Positions 24,993 through 33,133 of a DNA stretch of 36,698 nucleotides are shown piece after piece. This DNA comes from Bacillota bacterium (GTDB lineage Bacteria; Bacillota; Clostridia; Christensenellales; Aristaeellaceae). A program made the translations under genes and the position numbers. The stretch is from assembly GCA_023395615.1 (NCBI GenBank), contig JAEWYP010000033.1, forward strand, positions 1 to 36,698, written 5' to 3'. The first letter of the stretch is position 1, and each line of letters starts with the position of its first letter. The notes beneath the pieces were generated by a model. That model was not told where the DNA came from. It made no database searches and saw only the letters and a program-made list of their open reading frames with translations.

Positions 24993-25008
24993 ATCGATTT
25001 GCGTCGAT
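24993..25008. promoter_or_regulatory. Candidate ArsR operator
   Basis: A perfect inverted repeat, ATCGA-N6-TCGAT, lies between the arsR -10 element and the ribosome binding site. Its place and symmetry suit an ArsR-type dimer, but the sequence is not a known consensus. Confidence 0.5.
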
Positions 25009-25010
25009 GT

Positions 25011-25040
25011 ATTATAAAACGATAGATAGATGATTGTCAA
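25011..25040 (-). promoter_or_regulatory. Promoter of the arsR-permease-thioredoxin operon
   Basis: On the minus strand TTGACA (25035-25040) and TATAAT (25011-25016) are 18 bases apart. Both hexamers are perfect consensus matches, as expected for a promoter held off by a repressor. A GATA/GATG-rich tract fills the spacer. Confidence 0.88.
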
Positions 25041-25106
25041 TATATTTTTATGCTTCAGTTTGTGAAAAAGCGGATAAAATGAGAAGCGTTCCTTTTCTCA
25101 CAAACC

Positions 25107-25135
25107 TTGCGTAACAGAAAGATTGATGTTATACT
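25107..25135 (+). promoter_or_regulatory. Promoter of tig
   Basis: TTGCGT (25107-25112) and TATACT (25130-25135) are 17 bases apart. The start lies about 60 bases before the tig ATG. Confidence 0.7.
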
Positions 25136-25202
25136 AACAAATGGTGCACTTTCAAATTACGGCGACGGTTGCCTGCGAAAACCGCGCCCGGGAGGTAAAT
25201 AC

Positions 25203-26660
25203 ATGGAACATACCGTGGAAAAACTGTCCGGCAATAAAGTCAAGATCACTTTCAAAGCGCCCTCGGCGGACTTTGAAGCAGCCGTGGAGAAAGCATATCT
25301 GAAAACCCGCGGCCGCATCAACGTACCCGGCTTTCGTAAGGGCAAGGCGCCCCGGAAGCTGATTGAGCGGATGTATGGTGAAGCGGTCTTCTACGACGAT
25401 GCGCTGGAAATGCTTTTCCCCGACGCGTACAGGGAAGCCGTTGAGAAGGAAGATCTGCACCCTGTTGCTCAGCCTGAACTCTCTGTGGAGAAGATCGAAA
25501 AAGGCCAGGATGTGGACTTCAGCTGCGAAGTCTTTGTGCAACCGGAAGTGAAACTGGGCGATTACAAAGGTGTTGACGTGACCCGCAAAGTGCGTGAAAT
25601 CGCACAGGCGGATGTTGAGGAACGCCTGAAGCAGGAACAGAAGCGGGTTGCCCGCAGTGTTGACGTGACCTATCGCGCCGTGCAGAATGGCGACGAAGTG
25701 AACCTCGACTACAGCGGCACCGTGGATGGCGTAGCTTTCGATGGCGGCACGGCGAAGGATCAGAAACTGCTGATCGGCTCCAATACCTTTATCCCCGGCT
25801 TTGAGGAGCAGATGGTCGGCATGGCCATCGGCGAGGAAAAAGACCTGCATGTCAAGTTCCCCGAAGAATACCATGCGGAAAACCTGAAAGGCAAAGACGC
25901 GGTTTTCCATGTAAAAGTTAACGCCATCACCCACGAGGAGTTGCCTGAGATTGACGATGAGTTTGCGGGCGAGGTAAGCGATTTTGATACGCTGGACGCC
26001 TATACCGCCGATATTCGTTCCAAGCTGGAAAAGACCGCCGAAGAGCAGGCGACCGAAGCAGCCAAGCAAAGCCTGATCCAGAAGATCGTTGATGCTGCCG
26101 AGGTGGAGATTCCTTCCCCGATGGTGGAAGAGAAGCTGGACGACATGCTGGCCGAGATGAACTGGCGCATGCAGCAGCAGGGCTTCGACATGAAGAAATA
26201 TATCCAGCTGACGGGCCAGACGGAAGAGCAGATGCGCGAAATGTACCGCGGCGAAGCGCAGAACAACCTGAAGACCGAATTGGTGCTGGATGAGATCGTG
26301 AAGGCGGAAGACGTAAAGGTTGAGGATAAAGACGTCGATTCGCTGATCGAAGACTACGCCAAAGCGATGGATCACACATTGGAAGCAATGAAGGCGGAGC
26401 TGTCCGAGGGCCAAAAAGCCTATTTTGAACATCGCGCGCAAGTAACTAAAACGCTGGATTTGCTGTGGGATGCCGCTAAGGTGACCGACGAAAAGGAAGC
26501 CCCCGCACAGCTTGACGAAGAAAGCAAACCTGCTGCAAAGAAAACCGCAACCCGTAAAGCGAAAGCGGAAAAAGCCGACGCGGAGGAAACCGCCGGCGAG
26601 AAGCCGAAAGCCGCCAAGAAGCAGGCGCACAAGGCCGGGGACGAAGAGCCCAAAGCCTGA
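25203..26660 (+). CDS. tig: Trigger factor with a charged C-terminal tail
   Basis: A 485-residue ribosome-bound chaperone and peptidyl-prolyl isomerase. The ribosome-contact signature GFRKGKAP lies at residues 43-50; the FKBP-like domain begins near GDEVNLDYSGTVDGVAFDGG; the rest is the long helical substrate-binding domain. Normal length is about 430; the extra ~50 residues at the end are rich in Lys, Ala and Glu (KTATRKAKAEKADAEE and similar). Such tails are seen in some Clostridia and Gram-positive trigger factors. Start at 25203 has GGGAGG upstream; a longer frame from 25107 runs through the promoter. It precedes clpP and clpX, a widespread order. Confidence 0.96.
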   Translation: MEHTVEKLSGNKVKITFKAPSADFEAAVEKAYLKTRGRINVPGFRKGKAPRKLIERMYGEAVFYDDALEMLFPDAYREAVEKEDLHPVAQPELSVEKIEKGQDVDFSCEVFVQPEVKLGDYKGVDVTRKVREIAQADVEERLKQEQKRVARSVDVTYRAVQNGDEVNLDYSGTVDGVAFDGGTAKDQKLLIGSNTFIPGFEEQMVGMAIGEEKDLHVKFPEEYHAENLKGKDAVFHVKVNAITHEELPEIDDEFAGEVSDFDTLDAYTADIRSKLEKTAEEQATEAAKQSLIQKIVDAAEVEIPSPMVEEKLDDMLAEMNWRMQQQGFDMKKYIQLTGQTEEQMREMYRGEAQNNLKTELVLDEIVKAEDVKVEDKDVDSLIEDYAKAMDHTLEAMKAELSEGQKAYFEHRAQVTKTLDLLWDAAKVTDEKEAPAQLDEESKPAAKKTATRKAKAEKADAEETAGEKPKAAKKQAHKAGDEEPKA

Positions 26661-26704
26661 CGATCCCCGTACGCATTTCATTTGCGCCCAAACGCAATCA
26701 ACCC
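26661..26704 (+). other. Short spacer between tig and the hairpin
   Basis: Forty-four bases without a gene or recognised site. The full tig-clpP gap (26661-26822, 162 bases) also holds the hairpin at 26705-26750 and about 70 unassigned bases before the clpP binding site. Confidence 0.4.
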
Positions 26705-26750
26705 GGCGGCGGTTCGCAGCGGAAAACACGCGTCTGCGTCCGCCGCCTTT
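26705..26750 (+). terminator. Hairpin between tig and clpP, possible attenuator
   Basis: GGCGGCGG pairs with CCGCCGCC and, inside it, CGCAG pairs with CTGCG. Only TTT follows before CC, so termination may be partial and let some transcripts reach clpP and clpX. Confidence 0.6.
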
Positions 26751-26822
26751 CCAACCCGACTGTAACGAACCGACGCGGACGGTGCCAAAATCCGAAACCG
26801 CAATGATGGGAGTGAAAAAATC

Positions 26823-27416
26823 ATGAGCAGCCTGATCCCAATGGTCATCGAACAAACCAACCGTGGAGAACGTTCTTTTGATATTTATTCTCGCCTTCTG
26901 AAAGACCGCATTGTTTTTCTGGGCGGAGAAATTGACGACGATACGGCTAATGTAGTCGTTGCGCAGCTGTTGTTTCTGGAAATGGAGAACCCGGACGCGG
27001 ACATTTCCCTGTACATCAACAGCCCCGGCGGCAGTGTAACGGCCGGTATGGCCATTTTTGACACCATGAACTATATCAAGCCAAACGTACGCACCGTATG
27101 CGTGGGCATGGCTGCCTCCATGGGCGCTTTCCTGCTGATGGCGGGGCAAAAAGGGAAACGGCTTGCTCTGCCTAACAGCGAAGTGATGATTCACCAGCCA
27201 TTGGGCGGCGCTAGCGGCCAGGCAACCGACGTGCAGATCCGCGCGGAATGGCTGCTGAAAACCAAGCAGAAGATGAACCGGCTGATTGCCGAAATGACGG
27301 GGCAGCCGCTTAGCAAAGTGGAGAAAGACGTGGAACGCGATTACTTCATGGGCGCCGAAGAAGCGCTGAAATACGGCATCATCGACGAGATCTATCAGCC
27401 CAGAACCGCCAAGTAA
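26823..27416 (+). CDS. clpP: ClpP protease subunit
   Basis: A 197-residue serine protease that forms the double heptameric ring of ClpXP. The catalytic triad is Ser99 (GMAASMGAFL), His124 (VMIHQPLGG) and Asp173 (ERDYFM). The N-terminal IPMVIEQTNRGERSFDIYSRLL forms the axial loop region. The length is standard. No CtsR-type repeat was seen upstream. The ATG at 26823 has GGGAG at 26809-26813. clpX starts 13 bases after its stop, so both are likely made from one transcript. Confidence 0.97.
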   Translation: MSSLIPMVIEQTNRGERSFDIYSRLLKDRIVFLGGEIDDDTANVVVAQLLFLEMENPDADISLYINSPGGSVTAGMAIFDTMNYIKPNVRTVCVGMAASMGAFLLMAGQKGKRLALPNSEVMIHQPLGGASGQATDVQIRAEWLLKTKQKMNRLIAEMTGQPLSKVEKDVERDYFMGAEEALKYGIIDEIYQPRTAK

Positions 27417-27429
27417 AGAGGGTGAACCA

Positions 27430-28734
<1,305 letters not shown>

Positions 28735-28740
28735 TCCCGT

Positions 28741-28773
28741 ACACGCCGCATCTGATAGGGGTGCGGCGTGTTT
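28741..28773 (+). terminator. Intrinsic terminator after clpX
   Basis: ACACGCCGCA and TGCGGCGTGT form a 10-base-pair stem around an 11-base loop 6 bases after the clpX stop. The T-run is short (TTT). Confidence 0.75.
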
Positions 28774-28826
28774 GAAACTTACGACAGCGGCGGCGTGCGG
28801 TAATCACTCCCGGTAGCGAAGCACGC

Positions 28827-28855
28827 TTGATTTTACAGCCGTAAAGCGATACGAT
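28827..28855 (+). promoter_or_regulatory. Promoter of lon
   Basis: TTGATT (28827-28832) and TACGAT (28850-28855) are 17 bases apart. The start is expected near 28862, which places the transcript's 5' end at the hairpin described next. Confidence 0.65.
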
Positions 28856-28861
28856 GAACAG

Positions 28862-28886
28862 GGCAAACCGAATTCTTTGGTTTGCC
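28862..28886 (+). promoter_or_regulatory. Hairpin at the 5' end of the lon transcript, next to the ribosome binding site
   Basis: GGCAAACC and GGTTTGCC form a perfect 8-base-pair stem with a 9-base loop. It directly precedes the AAGGAGGAG binding site (28887-28895). It lacks the CIRCE sequence. As a DNA palindrome it could bind a repressor; as RNA it could protect the 5' end or affect ribosome access. Confidence 0.6.
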
Positions 28887-28899
28887 AAGGAGGAGAAAG

Positions 28900-31296
28900 A
28901 TGGCAACCGCTACGCGAAAAACGACTCTGACCCGCATCCCGGTATTACCGCTGCGAGGCATGATGGTCTTTCCGCATATGGTGCTGCATTTTGATGTCGG
29001 CCGTGCCAAGAGCATTGCCGCACTGGAAAAGGCAATGATGGAGGACCAGAAGATATTTCTGGTTGCGCAGAAGGATACCGAGGTGGAGGACCCTGCGGCA
29101 AAAGACCTTTACAAAGTTGGCACGATCGCACAGGTAAAGCAGGTACTGAACCTTCCGGGTGACAACATCCGTGTGCTGGTGGAAGGCGAACGCCGCGCCA
29201 CGCTGGAGGCGATTACTCAGGAGGACCCATTCATGCTGGCGGACGTGCATCCTGTGAAGGGCGCGTCTTCCAGAATTTCCGACGAGATGAAGGCACTGGT
29301 TCGGACGACGCATGACTTCTTTACCGAGTACAGCAAATCCAGCATGCGCTCATCGCCGGAAACCCTGCGTTCAGTAACGGCGATAGAAAAACCCGATCTG
29401 CTGGCCGATACGATCGCCGCGAACGTATTGATCCAACTGGAGGATCGGCAGACGATTCTGGAGAAACTGGATGTGAAGGAACGGCTGGAAACCCTTTGCG
29501 GGATTCTTGCGCGGGAAACACGGCTGGCCGAACTGGAAAAGAACGTGCAGGCGCGTGTAAAACAACAGATCGAGAAGAACCAGAAGGATTATTACCTGCG
29601 CGAACAGATTAAGGCGATCCAGACGGAACTGGGCGACAAGGAACAGAACGACGTAGAGGAAATGCGCGAAAAGCTGGCAGCCACGCCGCTGAACGACGAA
29701 GCCCGCCAGAAAGCGGAGCGCGAGCTGGACCGTATTTCCCGTATGGCGCCGGGCACACCGGAAATTGCGGTGAGCCAGACCTATGTGGAATGGATTCTCG
29801 ATCTGCCGTGGGGAAAAATGACAGAAGATCATCTGGATCTGAAACATGCGCGCCGTATTCTGGATCGGGATCATTACGGTCTGGAGAAAGTGAAGGAACG
29901 AATCGTCGAGTATCTTGCCGTTCTGCGTATCAAACAGGATATGAAAGGGCCGATCCTGTGCTTTGTCGGCCCTCCGGGCGTCGGTAAAACCAGTGTGGTG
30001 CGCGCGATTGCCGAAGCGGTTGGCCGAAAGTTTGTGCAAATGTCGCTGGGCGGCGTGCGTGACGAGGCGGAAATCCGCGGACATCGGCGCACCTATGTGG
30101 GTGCCATCCCGGGGCGTATTATCGAAGGAATGAAGCGCGCAGGGGCCATGAATCCTGTCTTTCTGTTTGACGAAATCGACAAGATGAGCAGTGATTTTCG
30201 AGGCGATCCGGCTTCGGCGCTGCTGGAAGTGCTGGACGCGGAGCAGAATTTCGCTTTCCGTGACCACTACATGGAGCTACCTTTCGATTTGAGCCACGTC
30301 ATGTTCATCACAACTGCGAACACGCTGGATACGATTCCGCCCGCGCTGCTGGATCGGCTGGAAATTATTGAGGTACCCAGCTATACCGACCTGGAAAAGC
30401 AGAAGATCGGGTTAAAACACCTGCTCCCCAAACAGGTGAAAGCCCATGGTCTGCCAGCGGGCAGCGTCGCCATAAGCGAAAAAGTGATGGCGGAGATCAT
30501 CGAAGGATATACGCGGGAGGCGGGTGTGCGAACACTGGAACGCACACTGGCCCGAGTGGTGCGCAAGGCGGCGGTAGAAATGCTGTCCACCGATGCCAAG
30601 CGGGTTTCCGTTACCCCAACCAAAATGAAGGATTATCTGGGCTCGGTTCAGTACCTGCGCGACCCGATTGAAAAGAAAAGCCTTGTGGGGGTTGTGAACG
30701 GTCTGGCGGTTACATCTGTCGGAGGGGAAACGCTGGCTGTGGAATGCGCGATCATGCAGGGAGCGGGGAGCTTACAGCTGACCGGCAAACTGGGCGACGT
30801 AATGCAGGAAAGCGCACGCGCCGCGTTGAGCTGGGTACGCGAACACAGTGATGCGTGGGGGATTCCGGCGGAATATTATAAACAGCACGACATCCATATT
30901 CACGTGCCGGAAGGAGCCGTACCCAAGGATGGACCTTCGGCGGGTGTGGCCATCACGACGGCGCTGGTCAGCGCCCTGACCGGCATCCCTGTGCGGCAGG
31001 ATGTCGCGATGACGGGCGAAATTACCCTTCGCGGGCGTGTGCTTCCCATTGGCGGCCTGAAGGAAAAGTTGCTGGCAGCCTATCGTGCCGGGCTGACTCT
31101 TGTGCTGTACCCCAAAGAGAACACTAAAGATTTGGAAGAGGTTCCGGCGAATGTGCTGGCAAAGCTTGAGGTAATTCCGGTGGAGCAGACGGACGAAGTG
31201 CTGGCCCGTGCGCTGACAGCGCCGCTGCCGGCGGGAGGAAGAATGATCCTTCCGGCTGTTGCGGCTCCTGCGCCGACGGCCTGCCAGGGAGCATAA
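28900..31296 (+). CDS. lon: Lon protease
   Basis: A 798-residue ATP-dependent protease that degrades damaged and short-lived proteins. The N-terminal Lon domain begins TRIPVLPLRGMMVFP; the AAA+ domain has Walker A GPPGVGKT (357-364) and Walker B FLFDEIDK (Asp424-Glu425); the C-terminal protease domain has the Ser680-Lys721 dyad in KDGPSAGVA and GGLKEKLLAA. These match B. subtilis LonA numbering closely. ATG at 28900 is 4 bases after AAGGAGGAG; a TTG at 28882 lies in the hairpin and is rejected. The last ~15 residues are Ala/Pro-rich. engB starts 2 bases after the stop. Confidence 0.97.
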   Translation: MATATRKTTLTRIPVLPLRGMMVFPHMVLHFDVGRAKSIAALEKAMMEDQKIFLVAQKDTEVEDPAAKDLYKVGTIAQVKQVLNLPGDNIRVLVEGERRATLEAITQEDPFMLADVHPVKGASSRISDEMKALVRTTHDFFTEYSKSSMRSSPETLRSVTAIEKPDLLADTIAANVLIQLEDRQTILEKLDVKERLETLCGILARETRLAELEKNVQARVKQQIEKNQKDYYLREQIKAIQTELGDKEQNDVEEMREKLAATPLNDEARQKAERELDRISRMAPGTPEIAVSQTYVEWILDLPWGKMTEDHLDLKHARRILDRDHYGLEKVKERIVEYLAVLRIKQDMKGPILCFVGPPGVGKTSVVRAIAEAVGRKFVQMSLGGVRDEAEIRGHRRTYVGAIPGRIIEGMKRAGAMNPVFLFDEIDKMSSDFRGDPASALLEVLDAEQNFAFRDHYMELPFDLSHVMFITTANTLDTIPPALLDRLEIIEVPSYTDLEKQKIGLKHLLPKQVKAHGLPAGSVAISEKVMAEIIEGYTREAGVRTLERTLARVVRKAAVEMLSTDAKRVSVTPTKMKDYLGSVQYLRDPIEKKSLVGVVNGLAVTSVGGETLAVECAIMQGAGSLQLTGKLGDVMQESARAALSWVREHSDAWGIPAEYYKQHDIHIHVPEGAVPKDGPSAGVAITTALVSALTGIPVRQDVAMTGEITLRGRVLPIGGLKEKLLAAYRAGLTLVLYPKENTKDLEEVPANVLAKLEVIPVEQTDEVLARALTAPLPAGGRMILPAVAAPAPTACQGA

Positions 31297-31298
31297 CC

Positions 31299-31919
31299 AT
31301 GGAGATTACCAGTGCGGAATTTGTAACCAGCCAGCCCAGCTATGCTGAAGGCGGATCGATCTTGCTGCCGCAGCTGGCGGTGGTGGGAAAAAGCAACGTA
31401 GGGAAAAGTTCGCTGATCAACACCTTGTGCAACCGAAAAAAGTTGTGCAAAACCAGCGCTACCCCCGGAAAAACAAGGCTGATTAACGTCTTTCTGATTA
31501 ATGGTGCATTTCACCTTGTGGACCTGCCGGGCTATGGCTTCGCAAAAGTTGACAAGGCGGAGAAGAAGCGCTGGGGGGAAATGATGGACGGATACTTTCA
31601 GCACAGCACACTGCTTACACATGTGCTGCAGCTGGTGGATATCCGGCACGACCCGACGACGGACGACGAGACAATGGGCGCGTATCTTCGACAAATGGGT
31701 ATCCCCTATACGGTGATTGCCACGAAAGCGGATAAAATCTCCCGGGGAGCGCGGAGTAAGCAACTCGCGCCGATCTGCCGCGCGATGCTGGTGCAGCCGT
31801 GGGAGGTTATTCCCTTTTCGGCGGAGACTGGGGAAGGTCGCGATGCCCTGCTGACAAAAATCGCCTCGATTCTGCCGCCGGCATTGAGCGGAGACGCGGA
31901 TTGTGATACAATCAAGTAA
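31299..31919 (+). CDS. engB: Ribosome-assembly GTPase EngB/YsxC
   Basis: A 206-residue GTPase needed for 50S subunit assembly. G1 is GKSNVGKSS (30-38), the G2 region is TSATPGKTR, G3 is DLPGYG (75-80), G4 is TKAD and G5 is SAE in PFSAETGEG. Length and motif spacing are typical. It follows lon by 2 bases, the conserved lon-engB order of Firmicutes, with its binding site (GGGAGC) inside the lon end. The last codons carry a promoter for the next gene. Confidence 0.95.
   Translation: MEITSAEFVTSQPSYAEGGSILLPQLAVVGKSNVGKSSLINTLCNRKKLCKTSATPGKTRLINVFLINGAFHLVDLPGYGFAKVDKAEKKRWGEMMDGYFQHSTLLTHVLQLVDIRHDPTTDDETMGAYLRQMGIPYTVIATKADKISRGARSKQLAPICRAMLVQPWEVIPFSAETGEGRDALLTKIASILPPALSGDADCDTIK
31884..31912 (+). 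promoter_or_regulatory. Promoter inside the 3' end of engB
   Basis: TTGAGC (31884-31889) and TACAAT (31907-31912) are 17 bases apart and would start transcription near 31919, some 40 bases before the GNAT-like gene. Confidence 0.55.
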
Positions 31920-31958
31920 AGATTGGGTCGCGCAAACGTAACCGAAGGGGGAGTCCGC

Positions 31959-33074
31959 ATGATCCGTGTGGAAACGCTCGAGAAAACCAAAACAGGACTT
32001 CGCGATTTTCTGGACCTTCCACAGCGAATCTACCGTAAGGATTCGAACTGGGTACCTCCGATGTATAGTATGCAGCGCGATATGCTGCTGGGAGAGAACA
32101 ACCCGCTTTTAATGGATGAGCATACGTTCCTGATGGCCTACGACGACGACCGCCCTGTGGCACGTGTGCTGGCGGGGATTGACACACGCCTGAACGAGCG
32201 GTTAGGTGAAAAACGCGGTTATATCAGCCTGTTTGAGAGCGAGAATAATCTGGAATATGCGCGGGCGGTGCTGGACGCAGCGATACACTTTTTAAAAAAC
32301 CTCGGCGTTACGCGCGTTGTCGGCCCGAACAACGCCGGCTTTGACGATTTCAGCAAAGGATTGCTGCTGGAAGGCTTCGATGGCCCGCCGATGCTGTTTA
32401 ACCCTTATAATCCACGGTATTACAACGACTTTTTTCTAGCTTATGGTTTTTACAAACATCGCGACCATTATGCGTATCATCTGAACCTGAAGGAGTTTCC
32501 CGCAAAGGATTATCAGGTTTTAAGCGAGATGGCGCAAAAGCGGTTTCATTTCCGGGTGGAACATGCAAACCTGCGGCCTGAAAATGTGGAGCGACTGTCT
32601 GCTGAGGTCGCGCGGGTTGTAGACGAGGCTTTCCCGGACGATTGGGAGTTAACACCGCCGACGCCGGAAGACATACGCGATGAAATGCGAACGCTTTGCC
32701 GGTATACCAAAACAGACCTGATCGTAATGGCTTACGCGGAGGATCGCCCGGTTGGCATTCTGGTCTGTTTGCCGGATTACAACCGGTTGCTGCGCGGGAC
32801 CGGCGGCCGTATGTTCCCGCTGGGGTGGCTAAGACTGGCTTTTGGGAAGGTGCGCGGCGTGCGGTGTAGCATGATGTTTGTAACGCCGGATTACCAGAAT
32901 AAGGCCGTAAACGTAGCCATGACGCTGGCTGCCTATGCGAAAGCGCAAACCCTTGGGATCGAAGAGATCGAAGCGTCAACCATCGATGAAACCAACCTGG
33001 CCAGCATTCTGGCTACGGAACGCACCGGCGCGAAGCGCTACCGCATTTATCGCCAGTACGAAATAAAGATATGA
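31959..33074 (+). CDS. GNAT-like N-acyltransferase-fold protein (YghO-like)
   Basis: A 371-residue protein that resembles the large GNAT-type proteins related to E. coli YghO. The N-terminal half carries the characteristic LPQRIYRKDSNWVPPMY and MLLGENNPLL; the middle has VVGPNNAGFDDFSKGLL and PYNPRYYNDFF; the C-terminal half has MFVTPDYQNKAVNVAM, where the acyl-CoA-binding loop of GNAT enzymes would lie but with a non-standard Gly pattern. The acceptor is unknown. The ATG at 31959 follows GGGGGAG; the longer frame from 31923 lacks a site. Probably also read from its own promoter. Confidence 0.75.
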   Translation: MIRVETLEKTKTGLRDFLDLPQRIYRKDSNWVPPMYSMQRDMLLGENNPLLMDEHTFLMAYDDDRPVARVLAGIDTRLNERLGEKRGYISLFESENNLEYARAVLDAAIHFLKNLGVTRVVGPNNAGFDDFSKGLLLEGFDGPPMLFNPYNPRYYNDFFLAYGFYKHRDHYAYHLNLKEFPAKDYQVLSEMAQKRFHFRVEHANLRPENVERLSAEVARVVDEAFPDDWELTPPTPEDIRDEMRTLCRYTKTDLIVMAYAEDRPVGILVCLPDYNRLLRGTGGRMFPLGWLRLAFGKVRGVRCSMMFVTPDYQNKAVNVAMTLAAYAKAQTLGIEEIEASTIDETNLASILATERTGAKRYRIYRQYEIKI

Positions 33075-33076
33075 AA

Positions 33077-33118
33077 AAGCCCCGTTCGCCAGACTTTCCG
33101 TCTGGATGAACGGGGCTT
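33077..33118. terminator. Bidirectional hairpin between convergent genes
   Basis: AAGCCCCGTTC pairs with GAACGGGGCTT, and the interior CCAGAC pairs with GTCTGG. On the minus strand it is followed by T5, a good terminator for the proline-rich protein gene. On the plus strand only TTCC follows. Confidence 0.8.
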
Positions 33119-33133
33119 CCGACAGTAGCATTC

